From Bacteroidia bacterium (GTDB lineage Bacteria; Bacteroidota; Bacteroidia; SpSt-205), in assembly GCA_025054525.1 (NCBI GenBank), contig JANWZJ010000001.1, positions 1 to 45,051 on the forward strand: DNA of 45,051 bases, given 5' to 3'. A program made the position numbers and the translations under genes. Positions 8,839 to 18,076 of the stretch are shown piece after piece. How positions within the stretch are numbered: position 1 is the stretch's first letter; each line of letters begins with the position of its first letter. The notes under the pieces are model-generated. The model did not search any database. It was given only the letters and a program-made list of their open reading frames with translations, and was not told where the DNA came from.

Positions 8839-10295
8839 AGGACGCGTAACTTTTTAAATATCTCCTCCTCAAAGAAGCGCCCTTGGAGTTCTATGTCATG
8901 TTTTTCTTCCATGATTCTGTCCTTGGAGCCCAGATAGGGATAATACGCAGCTGCGATTTCCTCCAGGGTATTATGGAAGAGCCGAACCAGCAGTACGACA
9001 GTATCTTTTTGGTCAGCCGAGAGCGTGTCACTGATTTGACGCAGCAGAGCAAATCCTCTCAAAATCTTATTCGCTATGAGGCGAAGGGCTTCTAAATCCA
9101 AAGAGGTTGTGTGTAGTTTGTCCAGCACGGCTTGAAGCAGTTGCATGTATTCTGGGTGGACAAAAGCATGCCGAGCAGGAAGCCCAGCAGATAACCGAGC
9201 TGCGACGCTTAGCGCCATCGCTGCATGAATGCCTACTGCCACTTCAGGTTGAAGGTTCCCCTCAGTTCCCGCAAGCTGCCATAGTATCTCCCTTAGGCTG
9301 ATCTCACAAAAATCTGGACCTTCTTGGGCAGGACCTAAAACCCATTCCGCCAAACGATCATGGGGACGAAACGACTCCAAAAGCAGCGAGCGCACAGCTA
9401 CCCTTACCAGGTCCCGGCGAGTGAGATTATCCGTAGTCTCCCCCGTATGCGAGAGGAAATAGCGTCCTGCCTCCACTAAAGCATATTCAGGAAGAATGCC
9501 CACAATCTCAGCATCCGTGATTTTGACTTTGTACTGGCGAGCGACCTCCTCCACTGTCTCAAAAGCCTTATGCAGCGGTGTCTCTCGGAGATTAGTGATG
9601 TTCATGCTAACCTGGACAAACCCTACCTCTGGCAAAAACCACCCCATCGCCTGCACATGGGGAAGACCACCATTACTCTCACGCACCTGGCGAGCAATCT
9701 TATTGGCTACTTCTTCCGAACGGGAGTTGAGGGTCAGATTGAAGGCAGCAATAAAATCGCGCACACCAATAACGGTGGCTCCTCCCTTAGGATGCGGTAC
9801 TAAAGGTCCGAAATCAGGGGTCCATTCGGGGGTTTTGAGCCGTTCAGCCAGCTTCTCATATCCGCCTTTACGAATAGCGGGCAGCTTCCGACGCTCTGGG
9901 AAGCGAGCCGATTCGGCATAGAGAAAAACAGGCAATTTATGACGATCGGCTATCTCCTGGGCAAATTTTTCTACTTGTGCTTTGAGCCATTCTTTGTCTA
10001 TGCCGCGATAAGGCGTAAAGGGACATACATCTATCGCTCCTATGCGGGGATGGGCACCCTGATGATAGCGCATGTCTATGTACTTAAGCCCCAGCTCATA
10101 AGCTAAACGCGCTGCTTCAAAAACCCCTTCTGGACTCCCTCCGAAGGCAATCACCGAGCGATGCACGGTCGCTCCTCTATCCACGCTCATTAGCTTGACG
10201 CCTCGCACACTAGCAATAGCATTCGCCACCACCTGAATCACCTCCTCGCGTTTGCCCTCACTAAGGTTAAGAGTGCATAAAAGCACGGGATCCAC
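8835..10295 (-). CDS. ftcD: Glutamate formimidoyltransferase with degenerate cyclodeaminase-like C terminus
   Basis: Histidine breakdown: transfers the formimino group of formiminoglutamate to tetrahydrofolate. Residues 1-300 carry the intact formimidoyltransferase domain (LNLSEGKRE at the start; [34 protein letters not shown]). The C terminus (about 325-486) is in the place of the cyclodeaminase but is shorter than usual and lacks the conserved PxPGGGS glycine loop; the equivalent stretch reads [19 protein letters not shown]. Total length is 486 against about 540-560 for two-domain FTCD (family knowledge). GTG at 10295 is the likely start: a -7 promoter element ends 4 bases before it. It heads the run that leads into lpxD and lpxC-fabZ. 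Confidence 0.85.
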   Translation of the reverse strand: MDPVLLCTLNLSEGKREEVIQVVANAIASVRGVKLMSVDRGATVHRSVIAFGGSPEGVFEAARLAYELGLKYIDMRYHQGAHPRIGAIDVCPFTPYRGIDKEWLKAQVEKFAQEIADRHKLPVFLYAESARFPERRKLPAIRKGGYEKLAERLKTPEWTPDFGPLVPHPKGGATVIGVRDFIAAFNLTLNSRSEEVANKIARQVRESNGGLPHVQAMGWFLPEVGFVQVSMNITNLRETPLHKAFETVEEVARQYKVKITDAEIVGILPEYALVEAGRYFLSHTGETTDNLTRRDLVRVAVRSLLLESFRPHDRLAEWVLGPAQEGPDFCEISLREILWQLAGTEGNLQPEVAVGIHAAMALSVAARLSAGLPARHAFVHPEYMQLLQAVLDKLHTTSLDLEALRLIANKILRGFALLRQISDTLSADQKDTVVLLVRLFHNTLEEIAAAYYPYLGSKDRIMEEKHDIELQGRFFEEEIFKKLRVL

Positions 10296-10299
10296 GCTA

Positions 10300-10307
10300 C
10301 AAACTTA
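10300..10307 (-). promoter_or_regulatory. -7 promoter element of ftcD operon
   Basis: Minus-strand TAAGTTTG matches TAnnTTTG and ends 4 bases before the GTG start of ftcD. It supports that start and marks a new transcription unit between the SpoIIE-type phosphatase gene and ftcD. No -33 TTTG at 19-21 bases was seen. Confidence 0.55.
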
Positions 10308-10312
10308 CAGAA

Positions 10313-11848
10313 TTACACCCGTATTCCCCCTACCAAAATGTCATCAACCTGTGCTAAAGAGCCTCTCCAGCTATCCAGTTCTGTAGCCAAGGCTTCTACT
10401 TGTGCCGAGGCAGAAAGAGAGGAGATTTGATGGAGAAACTGACGAACTCTCTTAGAGGTATATTTTTTACCTTTAGGTCCGCCGAACTGATCCCCAAATC
10501 CATCCGATGAGGCGTATACCCAGGCGCCTCTGGGCAGGTCAAGTTCATGTAAGCGAAAATAGTGTTCGGCAGGAGCAGAAGCCCCGCCTATCCCTTTTCT
10601 GTCTGCTTCTACTTCCTCCAGTTCAGAGCTATCAGGTCGGGCTATCCATAGTGGACGGTTGGCGCCCGCATAGAATATCTTACCCGTAGCTCGTTCATAA
10701 CATACCAGGGCTATTTCCATTCCATCTTGGGACTTAGAGCCGGGCTCGTCCTGGCGCAGAGCCCGCCGCAGTAGCTGATGAGTTTTAGCGAGCACTGCAT
10801 CAGGTAATACAGCCCCTTCGGTAAGCACAGCCTGGGTAAGTACCCCATTACAAATCATCGTCATGAGCGCTCCAGGCACACCATGCCCAGTGCAGTCCGC
10901 TACTGCCCAATATAAACGGTCTTCCGTGCTCAGAAACCAGTAGAAGTCCCCACTTACTACATCCCGTGGGCGCCAGAAAATAAAGCTATCCGGAAAATAC
11001 TGCTGAATCACCGAAGGAGAAGCCACCATACCGCGTTGTATGCGCGCCGCATACTCTAAGCTTTCGTGAATCTCATGATTAGCTCGCTCAAGCAGCTTGT
11101 AAGCCTCTTCTAACTGGCGCCGATTCTGTTCTATGAGGCTTTTTTCATACTCGGCTCGCTCCCGCTCTACGGCAAGGCGCAGGGCGGCGGCTTCTTTTTC
11201 TCGGCGCTGTTCCTCCTCTCGCTTGCGGTCCGTTACATCCCGCAAACTCAATAAGTATCCCTGAATAATAGGGTCCGCATAGAGCGGCTGTCCCGTCCCC
11301 TCAAAATAACGCCAGTAGCCCTCCCTATGCTGTAAGCGCACGGTAAAAAAGGCAGAACTTGCCCGCGCAAATGCTGTCTCTAAAAGAGGACGATCCTCCG
11401 GTGAAGTAATCTCACGAAGGGTCTCTCCTCGGATTTGTTCGGGATTATAGCCTAAGGTTCTCTGCAAAGAAGGGCTGGCGTATTGAATCGCTCCCTGCTT
11501 ATTGAGGATGAGAAAGATGTCCGAAGTGTACTGAACTAAAGCTTTATATCGCCCTTCTACCCTTAGAACTTCGTTTCGGGCTTGAAGCTCCACCACTTGG
11601 CGGTATCGGCGCGTTTCTTGCCAGTAGCGCCACCCTATGAAGCTCCCTCCTACCGTCAAAAGCAGCCATAATAGACTCACTAAAATTCCCCCCCAAGTAG
11701 GAAGACTCAGATAAATCCCCGTGGCTCCCATTATTCCCACTGCTATTCCCCCCCCTACAATAATCCACATAAGCTGCGAGGCGGCGTCAGCAGGGGACTT
11801 TTGCTGGGTGCGCATCGCCTCCAAGACTACTGCCATTCCCCGCGCCAT
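10313..11848 (-). CDS. Membrane PAS-domain SpoIIE/PP2C-type protein phosphatase
   Basis: Putative serine/threonine phosphatase acting on a signalling partner. The 511-residue chain has two membrane helices at about 24-72, a PAS domain at about 100-215 (YTSDIFLILNKQGAIQYASP to LLSLRDVTDRKRE), a coiled-coil stretch to about 270, and a SpoIIE/PP2C domain to the end. The metal-binding Asp signatures are present: RDVVSGDFYWF, AVADCTGHGVPGALM and YASSDGFGDQFGG, plus a final DDILVGGIRV. The layout resembles RsbU/SpoIIE regulators that control anti-sigma factor antagonists, but no such antagonist is in the window. It follows the porP/sprF gene by one base, so it is probably part of the surface/secretion operon. 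Confidence 0.9.
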   Translation of the reverse strand: MARGMAVVLEAMRTQQKSPADAASQLMWIIVGGGIAVGIMGATGIYLSLPTWGGILVSLLWLLLTVGGSFIGWRYWQETRRYRQVVELQARNEVLRVEGRYKALVQYTSDIFLILNKQGAIQYASPSLQRTLGYNPEQIRGETLREITSPEDRPLLETAFARASSAFFTVRLQHREGYWRYFEGTGQPLYADPIIQGYLLSLRDVTDRKREEEQRREKEAAALRLAVERERAEYEKSLIEQNRRQLEEAYKLLERANHEIHESLEYAARIQRGMVASPSVIQQYFPDSFIFWRPRDVVSGDFYWFLSTEDRLYWAVADCTGHGVPGALMTMICNGVLTQAVLTEGAVLPDAVLAKTHQLLRRALRQDEPGSKSQDGMEIALVCYERATGKIFYAGANRPLWIARPDSSELEEVEADRKGIGGASAPAEHYFRLHELDLPRGAWVYASSDGFGDQFGGPKGKKYTSKRVRQFLHQISSLSASAQVEALATELDSWRGSLAQVDDILVGGIRV

Positions 11849-11849
11849 A

Positions 11850-12869
11850 TCAGAAGTTCGGGAATGGATAGACTACCCCTCGCTCCTTATACGAGTAACC
11901 CAACTGATACTGCATCGCGACTTGAATACCTCCGAATGAAGTAGGGGTCGTCGTGCGGCGAGTCAGAAGACTATAAGCTATGCCCAAGGTGAGCCCTTTC
12001 TGCAAGTTGAAGCCTGCCATGAGTGCGTATTGATCCCGCGCTCGCAGGGAAAAGCCTGCCATTACCGAACCCAAGGGCCGCGTGAACCAGTAGCCCCCTT
12101 CATATAATACGAACTCTACCATGCCAGTCCCCCCTATCCAGTTACTCTGATTAGACCGAGCGTAAAGTAGGGAAATGACAAACTGGAAGGGGGTTCGTGT
12201 GTAAATACGAGCGCCTCCATAGCCGCTCCAAAACATGGACAGCCTTTCTGCTCGCTGGACTAGTAGTCCGATAGAAGGACGATTGAGTCGGGAGATGGAG
12301 AAACCTCCGAAAGGCACGACTTCGGGGTTACCAGGCACCTTGAGGGTGCGGTAGTACATGGCGCCGATCGCATAATCCGCATGCCATAGAGTGGCACGCT
12401 CTGTAGCTTCACCAGTGGGCCGCGAGAAACCCCTACCGTCAAACTGATCCTCAAAGAAAATGTCTCCTGGCTCTATGCTCCGATTGACGAAGCCCGCTGC
12501 CACTCCTGCCCGTATATGATTATATCGTAAGCGAGCCCCCAAAGGTACTTCATATGCAAAGCTCAAGATACCCTTTTGCACTCGCCAAGCGCCCGCCACA
12601 TCAGAACAGAAGTAGCCTCCTACCCCCCCGATAAGATTGACAAAAGAAAGGGGCGCTTCTACACCAGCCCATGTGGAGCTTCCACTGAGAAAGCCTGTGG
12701 CAGGGCGAAAGCTATGGGTGAAAAGCGCCCTTCCTTTCCCATCGGTAAGTCCCACAAATGCAGGACTCAGGGCTTGGGGCTGCGACCAAAACCCAATCGG
12801 TAAAATCTCCTGGGCTAGCGCCTCAGCGCACCAAATGCACCACCCCAGTATATACCACCAGACCTTCAT
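11850..12869 (-). CDS. PorP/SprF family type IX secretion outer-membrane protein
   Basis: A 339-residue outer-membrane beta-barrel of the PorP/SprF family. The signal peptide ends at EALAQ and the conserved N-terminal motif LPIGFWSQPQALSPAFVGL matches the family's 'N-P-A-x-G' opening. The barrel strands end YSYKERGVVYPFPNF. SprF-type proteins are known to be needed for secretion or surface attachment of cargo with the type B C-terminal domain, and this gene directly follows such a cargo gene. It overlaps that gene by 47 bases. The chosen start is supported by the signal peptide. Confidence 0.88.
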   Translation of the reverse strand: MKVWWYILGWCIWCAEALAQEILPIGFWSQPQALSPAFVGLTDGKGRALFTHSFRPATGFLSGSSTWAGVEAPLSFVNLIGGVGGYFCSDVAGAWRVQKGILSFAYEVPLGARLRYNHIRAGVAAGFVNRSIEPGDIFFEDQFDGRGFSRPTGEATERATLWHADYAIGAMYYRTLKVPGNPEVVPFGGFSISRLNRPSIGLLVQRAERLSMFWSGYGGARIYTRTPFQFVISLLYARSNQSNWIGGTGMVEFVLYEGGYWFTRPLGSVMAGFSLRARDQYALMAGFNLQKGLTLGIAYSLLTRRTTTPTSFGGIQVAMQYQLGYSYKERGVVYPFPNF

Positions 12870-15800
12870 CCGGTACGCGAATAATAGCTTTGTATGAATA
12901 AGTACCTGGGTCTAAGATTTGCCCATTTTTGGCTTCGCCTCGCCATTCTCGCACATCGTTACCCTCAAAAACCAACTGTCCCCACCGGTCATACACCTCC
13001 AATCGGTAAAACCGGAAGTTCTCCTCTAAAGGCAGCGGGCGAAAGACATCATTCACTCCATCTCCGTTAGGGGAGAAAGCCGTGGGAAGATAAACCTGTC
13101 GCTTGAGCACTTGAATGCAGTTGGTACAGACGAAGAAGTCGGAGCACCCCAAGTCATTCTGCACATAGAGAACTACAGTATAAACCCCCGGCGCACTGTA
13201 AGAGAACCGAGGATTAGGTACGCTGTCTATATCAGGCCTATTAGGATCACCGAAGTTCCACGTGTAGCGCGTCGCTCCCTGACTACGAGAAGTGAAGGAA
13301 ATAGTGGGATTATTCATCGTAGTCAAGCGGGGTGATACCTCAAAGGCTGCTACAGGCGCAGGCAAAACCTCAAACGCTAACTCATCGTATCCACGGCAAC
13401 CCCCACTGACACTATAAATACAGACTGTGTCTGGCCCAATAGGAAGATTGAGAAATTGAACCGACCTACCCATAGCAAGGTAATAGGGATTAGTTGAGTC
13501 GGGCGGACCCGCCTGCCCTGCCCTCTCTAAGCTGGCTCGGAACCAGATCACCGTGTCCCCAGGACGATACGGAAATACCTCCAAGACCAAAGGCACATTA
13601 GCGCAAACCTTATTTGGTCCTTTGATGCGAGGGACTTGATAGTCTTTGACGAATACGCTATCCGTATAAATAGCGCGCCCACAGCTACCTACCACTGTCC
13701 AAGAGATACCTACCTTTCTACCTCTGTCATCATCAAAGGGAATGTAAATAGCCTGAGGAGAGTCATTAGAAGGGTAAAATACCCCACTTCCATTACTCTG
13801 CCAGAAGCCGCGTGTGCCTGAGGTAATCGTACCCATCAGAATAAGAAACTCACCGACGCAGATTGTATCTACAGAGATTGCAAAAGCTCCCTGCGCATCA
13901 GTAGGATTGACATTCAGGAGTAAGCATATGGAGTCCTTAGATTGGTCTCGACACTCTCCTATATCTTCTGGACGGATGACCCAGCATATTTGTACGGTAG
14001 GAGGGTCAGCCGGACTGGGTATATAGGCACCTGTAGGGTCATTAGGAGAGGTGAATTGCCCTCGTCCATTGGGAGTGTACCATACGCCTCGTCCTTCTGC
14101 GCGCAAAGGCACTGTGTCCCCCACACATGCAGGGCTTCTTAGCCCATAAAACTCTCGGGATAGGAATGTAGGCGAAACGAACACAGTTTCGGCAGGACTT
14201 TCTAATCGGCAGGGGCCATAATGGGCTCGCAACCGGTATATTCTCTGGGAGCGCAAGGGCGGTGTGAGATAGGTAAGGGAGCTGGCGCCCACCCCTTCGT
14301 TCAAAGGTACATCTACCCAGTTAGCGCCATCATAGCTCTGCCAGCGCACGCTATCAGGAGAAGACACTACCTGAAGCTCTAAAGTAGAGCGCTGCCCCAA
14401 GCAAATACTGCGCGGATTCGCAGTGGGACGAGGCAGCGTCGTAGGACAAGGAAGCACGCGTATCCACTTATCGGCTGTCCGCTCACAAGAGCCACCCACC
14501 CGATAAGTAAAGCGCAGCGTATCGGTACGAGGCGGATTAGGCGGTTGTGTGAAAGTAATAAGCACACTTGCAGAGCTGCCTAACGATTGAGAAGTTCCCC
14601 CCTGTGGAATATAGGTCCAGCTACCTTGGCTGAAAGATGCTGGAAAAGTATAGGTATAAGTTCCCCCCACATAGACCGTATCTTTTCCTGCGATAGGTAC
14701 ATTCGCCACAGCGGGCAAAACCCTAACCGAATCAGGCGCACTGGGCGCAGCACAACTTCCAAAGTACACAATAGCTCTATAGCTATACAGACCTTGAGCC
14801 AAAGCTGGGGTGATATATGCAAAGTTTCTCTCCCCTGGAATATTCTGCCAGCTACTTCCATCCCAGCGCTGCCACTGAATGCTATCAGGACGAGCGGGTA
14901 GATTGGTCAGCTGAAAGGTGGCTCTCTCCCCTTCACAGAGGGTATCTGGCACACCCGAGACTTGCCCACCCGTGCCGGGACAGGGGCGAACGAATATGAT
15001 TTTTCGGGAGAGTTGCGAACAGAGTGTTGGAGTACTATATACCACAGCTATGGTATCAGCCCGTAGGGAAGGTGAGGGAAGAATCGTTACTGTGACCTGT
15101 GCCACATCCATAGGACTTATTGGGGTGGCGCTGGATGCCCCTTCCTGCCTGTATAACCAGAGAGAAGAAAAACCAGGGGGAAGCGAACTACCTATACCTG
15201 CTAAGTAGTATGAATAGTTACCTGGAAATACACTATCAGGCCCGCCTATTGGATATAATGACATGCGAGGTTGTATCCCAGCAGTGATGAGGGTATCTTT
15301 GAGAACTCGGTGGCAGTTGCACCGAGCAGAGCGCTCTAAGATAGAGAGCCTGTACTGACTGGGAGGCGCAGGTGCGGGGAAGACCACATAAAAAGAATAG
15401 GGTAAACTGGAACCCCCAACAGGGATTAGCTTGGAAGTGCCTGTCGTGATATCCTGCAAGAGCACAGCGAATGCGCTGGAGGGAGGAACGGAAGAAGAAG
15501 TAACCTGAAAGAATAGCTGTGTGCTATCTCCTGCACATATGCGCACACTAGATGGAATGTTGAAGCTAATCTGGGGACGCGTAGGCTCAAGCGGACAAAG
15601 TCGCAGCGTGTCGCGCGAAATCCAATCTATACGCGGTTTGAGGTTCTGGAGACTATGATTGAGAACAGCTGCACTGACCGAGTCCCATTCTAATATACTC
15701 GCTATATCTCCACAAGTACGCAAAGGAGCACGCAGCACTATGATTGTATCATTAGGCTTTACAGTATGACTGTATGATGGGTTAGGATTAGGCAGTCTGC

Positions 15801-16119
15801 TCACTGTTACATTCACGCGTCCTGCACTCACCGACCATAAGATGGGGCGATAGTATGCGTTGTCGTGGAAACGATTCAGATGGATGGCACGCGCAGCATG
15901 CATATTGAGGAGGGCAGTATTGTAGTAAAAGGGGAAGTTGGAGCTTGCGAGGGTTTCTATTACGGCAGGGTCAATTCGGTTAAGTATTACGGAAATATCC
16001 ACCGAGTCGGGACTGCTCCCTGGACTACTGCTAACTACATAGCGCTGGTGGAGTTCTGCTAAAAAGTGTGTGGGCTGTGCGGCTAATAAAAGTGGCAGAA
16101 ATACCAGCTTACGGAGCAT
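12823..16119 (-). CDS. Large type IX-secreted surface protein with Ig/PKD-like modules and type B (CHU_C) C-terminal domain
   Basis: A 1098-residue exported protein. A signal peptide covers about 1-15. The body is a string of Cys-containing Ig- or PKD-like modules: starts near 188, 388, 566, 660, 750 and 835 share a pattern of strand, Cys-x-G, and 'DSVxWQxxDGxxW' (two closest copies at about 411-425 and 588-602). A PKD domain lies at 921-1004 (YTWNFGDPN, PGVYTVVLYV). The end, 1007-1098, is the gliding motility-associated C-terminal domain (LPTAFSPNGDGVNDVF, EVYDRWGQLVF, PGTYSYKAI), the type B secretion signal. It is probably an adhesin or surface filament. The downstream PorP/SprF protein is its likely secretion partner. 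The ligand is unknown. Confidence 0.9.
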   Translation of the reverse strand: MLRKLVFLPLLLAAQPTHFLAELHQRYVVSSSPGSSPDSVDISVILNRIDPAVIETLASSNFPFYYNTALLNMHAARAIHLNRFHDNAYYRPILWSVSAGRVNVTVSRLPNPNPSYSHTVKPNDTIIVLRAPLRTCGDIASILEWDSVSAAVLNHSLQNLKPRIDWISRDTLRLCPLEPTRPQISFNIPSSVRICAGDSTQLFFQVTSSSVPPSSAFAVLLQDITTGTSKLIPVGGSSLPYSFYVVFPAPAPPSQYRLSILERSARCNCHRVLKDTLITAGIQPRMSLYPIGGPDSVFPGNYSYYLAGIGSSLPPGFSSLWLYRQEGASSATPISPMDVAQVTVTILPSPSLRADTIAVVYSTPTLCSQLSRKIIFVRPCPGTGGQVSGVPDTLCEGERATFQLTNLPARPDSIQWQRWDGSSWQNIPGERNFAYITPALAQGLYSYRAIVYFGSCAAPSAPDSVRVLPAVANVPIAGKDTVYVGGTYTYTFPASFSQGSWTYIPQGGTSQSLGSSASVLITFTQPPNPPRTDTLRFTYRVGGSCERTADKWIRVLPCPTTLPRPTANPRSICLGQRSTLELQVVSSPDSVRWQSYDGANWVDVPLNEGVGASSLTYLTPPLRSQRIYRLRAHYGPCRLESPAETVFVSPTFLSREFYGLRSPACVGDTVPLRAEGRGVWYTPNGRGQFTSPNDPTGAYIPSPADPPTVQICWVIRPEDIGECRDQSKDSICLLLNVNPTDAQGAFAISVDTICVGEFLILMGTITSGTRGFWQSNGSGVFYPSNDSPQAIYIPFDDDRGRKVGISWTVVGSCGRAIYTDSVFVKDYQVPRIKGPNKVCANVPLVLEVFPYRPGDTVIWFRASLERAGQAGPPDSTNPYYLAMGRSVQFLNLPIGPDTVCIYSVSGGCRGYDELAFEVLPAPVAAFEVSPRLTTMNNPTISFTSRSQGATRYTWNFGDPNRPDIDSVPNPRFSYSAPGVYTVVLYVQNDLGCSDFFVCTNCIQVLKRQVYLPTAFSPNGDGVNDVFRPLPLEENFRFYRLEVYDRWGQLVFEGNDVREWRGEAKNGQILDPGTYSYKAIIRVPDEGLVVYTGVVHLVR

Positions 16120-17113
16120 ACAGCAAGGGGAGAGTGAGAGATTCGGCTTCGCTCAGGAGGCGTATATAATATGAGCCGGCAGGAAGGGCAGGTAATGTGA
16201 GGCGATGAGCCTGCTGAGCCACCGCTTCCCAGCGATAGGAAAAAACCTCTTTACCCGTAGCATCATAGAGCACAAAAGAAGCAGAGGTTGTCGTGGGGGA
16301 TTCTATCCATAGCTCGCTGTGAGCCGGCTGCGGATAAATGCGCCATCCGCTTTGAGTGTAGGCATGCAGGGCTGTAGTACGCCATAGTACGGAATCAGTA
16401 CGAGCGGCTGAGCCACATACATGCCGTACTTCTGCATAATACGCGCCTGAGAGCAAGGGTTCATGCGAAAGACCTTCTCCTACACGCACGCCGTCGCGGT
16501 ACCACAGCACTTGAAGATTCTCAGGGCGAAACTCGCCAGGTAGTTCTATTCCCAAAGAACTGCCCTGCCTTCCTATACGAGCAGGGGTAACTAAAGGACA
16601 GAGAAAAAGAGTCTGGGTCACCTCATAGACAAAGCGATCTTTAGAAGGGACCCGAGGTAGGAGAACAATTTCACCTGATTCCATGCCCCAGCGCAGGCGC
16701 AGCGTGTCTCCAAACTGCAAAATCGGCATACGCCATGCCCCAATCCGTTCCCAAGTGCCAGTGAAAGGAATCCCTCTCTCCACTTGAGTAGGCATCAGAT
16801 TGAAGCTCACACGAAGATCATTTGCATTTTCAGGAGCATAGGTCAAATAGAGTGCTTGATAATCGGGTGTGAAAAGGGCGTCTCGCATACCGCGCTGGGT
16901 GATTTCGGGGGCTTGCCATGCCAGCGCTTGGCGGGGAGACAGGAAGAGGACGAAGTTCGCAGCGATGGGAACTTGTGCTTGGGTGCCTCGCCACCAGAAA
17001 TCCACCTCAACAAAGTCTCCGCGCACCCGCGCTTGCGCACGCAGGCTATCCTGTGCCCCCAAAAGAAGCGGATACCAAACAAGCCAGATTATTTGCACCC
17101 AAGAGCACTTCAT
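16109..17113 (-). CDS. Secreted protein with type A type IX secretion C-terminal tail
   Basis: A 334-residue protein with a signal peptide (ending LLLGAQ) and a C-terminal sorting domain at about 262-334 (WRIYPQPAHSELWIES, YDATGKEVFSY, LPALPAGSYYIRLLSE), the Por-secretion tail that directs export by the type IX system. The middle is beta-rich and I do not recognise it; the segment RIGRQGSSLGIELPGEFRPE to VLWYRDGVRVGEGLS looks like an Ig-like fold. It is the first gene of the operon and overlaps the CHU_C gene by 11 bases. A -7 element lies 9 bases before the start codon. Confidence 0.85.
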   Translation of the reverse strand: MKCSWVQIIWLVWYPLLLGAQDSLRAQARVRGDFVEVDFWWRGTQAQVPIAANFVLFLSPRQALAWQAPEITQRGMRDALFTPDYQALYLTYAPENANDLRVSFNLMPTQVERGIPFTGTWERIGAWRMPILQFGDTLRLRWGMESGEIVLLPRVPSKDRFVYEVTQTLFLCPLVTPARIGRQGSSLGIELPGEFRPENLQVLWYRDGVRVGEGLSHEPLLSGAYYAEVRHVCGSAARTDSVLWRTTALHAYTQSGWRIYPQPAHSELWIESPTTTSASFVLYDATGKEVFSYRWEAVAQQAHRLTLPALPAGSYYIRLLSEAESLTLPLLYAP

Positions 17114-17122
17114 AGCTCACTC

Positions 17123-17130
17123 CAAAGATA
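17123..17130 (-). promoter_or_regulatory. -7 promoter element of the type IX surface-protein operon
   Basis: Minus-strand TATCTTTG matches TAnnTTTG and ends 9 bases before the ATG at 17113. No clear -33 TTTG was seen. Confidence 0.55.
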
Positions 17131-17145
17131 TGCAGCTTTTTTCAC

Positions 17146-17167
17146 AGAGAATGCCCAGCATTTCTCT
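17146..17167 (-). terminator. Hairpin after the glycosyltransferase gene
   Basis: Arms AGAGAATGC and GCATTTCTCT pair over nine base pairs with one bulged base and a CCA loop. It lies in the 95-base gap downstream of the glycosyltransferase stop (17209) and just upstream of the next promoter. No T-run follows on the minus strand, so it is at best a non-canonical terminator; it could equally stabilise the mRNA 3' end. The remainder of the gap shows nothing else I can assign. Confidence 0.35.
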
Positions 17168-17208
17168 AAGTGGGTTTAGGAAAGTTCCGAGTGGTAGAAT
17201 AACATAAC

Positions 17209-18075
17209 TTAGGTGGAAAGAAGCTGATAGTTGCGAAACTCCCCTGGTCGCCACCCGGTCCTTTTCTCAATCCAGTGCAGAAAACGCTCAGACCAGGGCA
17301 GAGAAACAGAAGCAGGGTCATACTCAAATCGCCAGTGCGTACGCTGAATGCGGTTTTGCATGACGGCTGGATGCGTACCTGTAAAACGCTCCAGCAGCTC
17401 ATCGGTCCTATACGAGAAAGTTTGGGCGGTGTGCCGGACTATCCAGGCATCATCATGCCAATAGTAATGCAAACGGCGAATTTTTTCCTGCTGTTTCTCA
17501 GGCGGACGAACCCAGCCATAATGAAAGACGCGTGCATCTACCAGTTGGGCCCGAATTTTACGCCCATAGCGGCGAAAGCCTTGTGCATCACGATACGAGT
17601 GAATTCCCTCCCACGGACGAATAATCCGAACCTCTCGGCGATACCATTTGCGAGAGACTGCTATCCACTCATAGTCGCCATAAAAGTGTAAATAGCGCAG
17701 TACAATCCCTTCTACTTGGGAATCGCTCCCATACCGCTGCGTGGCTTCCCGAAGCTTGGGATAATCCTCCTCGTGAAGCACTTCATCCGCCTGGAGGTAC
17801 AAAAGCCAGTCTGCAGGGGGCAGTTGGCGCATGAGCTTATTCGTTTCTCGGGCTAAGACCTCACCGCCTCTACGATGGTGCAAATCCCACTCAGAACGCA
17901 GCACCACTAAACGCGAATCCTGCCACGCACGAAGAGCCTCATACGTCTCATCTTCACTTTGACCTACCGAGACATAAAAAGCATCACATATCGGCAAAGC
18001 CGAGGCAATCGCCTCTCGGAAGGGGTAGTCCATGAGAATACCATTGCGCAAAATCATAAAGCCCACGACGCGCAT
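17209..18075 (-). CDS. Glycosyltransferase, family 2-like (GT-A fold)
   Basis: A 288-residue cytoplasmic protein with a GT2-like opening (RVVGFMILRNG, then VSVGQSEDETYEALRAW) and the metal-binding motif LLYLQADEVLHEED (LQADE as the DxD equivalent). A conserved HYGWVRPP motif follows. The C terminus is Trp/Tyr-rich and hydrophilic with no membrane helix. It probably adds a sugar to a cell-surface glycan, but the acceptor is unknown. The start lies one base after the STAND gene stop, so the two are likely co-transcribed from the promoter at 22602-22609. Confidence 0.8.
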   Translation of the reverse strand: MRVVGFMILRNGILMDYPFREAIASALPICDAFYVSVGQSEDETYEALRAWQDSRLVVLRSEWDLHHRRGGEVLARETNKLMRQLPPADWLLYLQADEVLHEEDYPKLREATQRYGSDSQVEGIVLRYLHFYGDYEWIAVSRKWYRREVRIIRPWEGIHSYRDAQGFRRYGRKIRAQLVDARVFHYGWVRPPEKQQEKIRRLHYYWHDDAWIVRHTAQTFSYRTDELLERFTGTHPAVMQNRIQRTHWRFEYDPASVSLPWSERFLHWIEKRTGWRPGEFRNYQLLST

Positions 18076-18076
18076 C

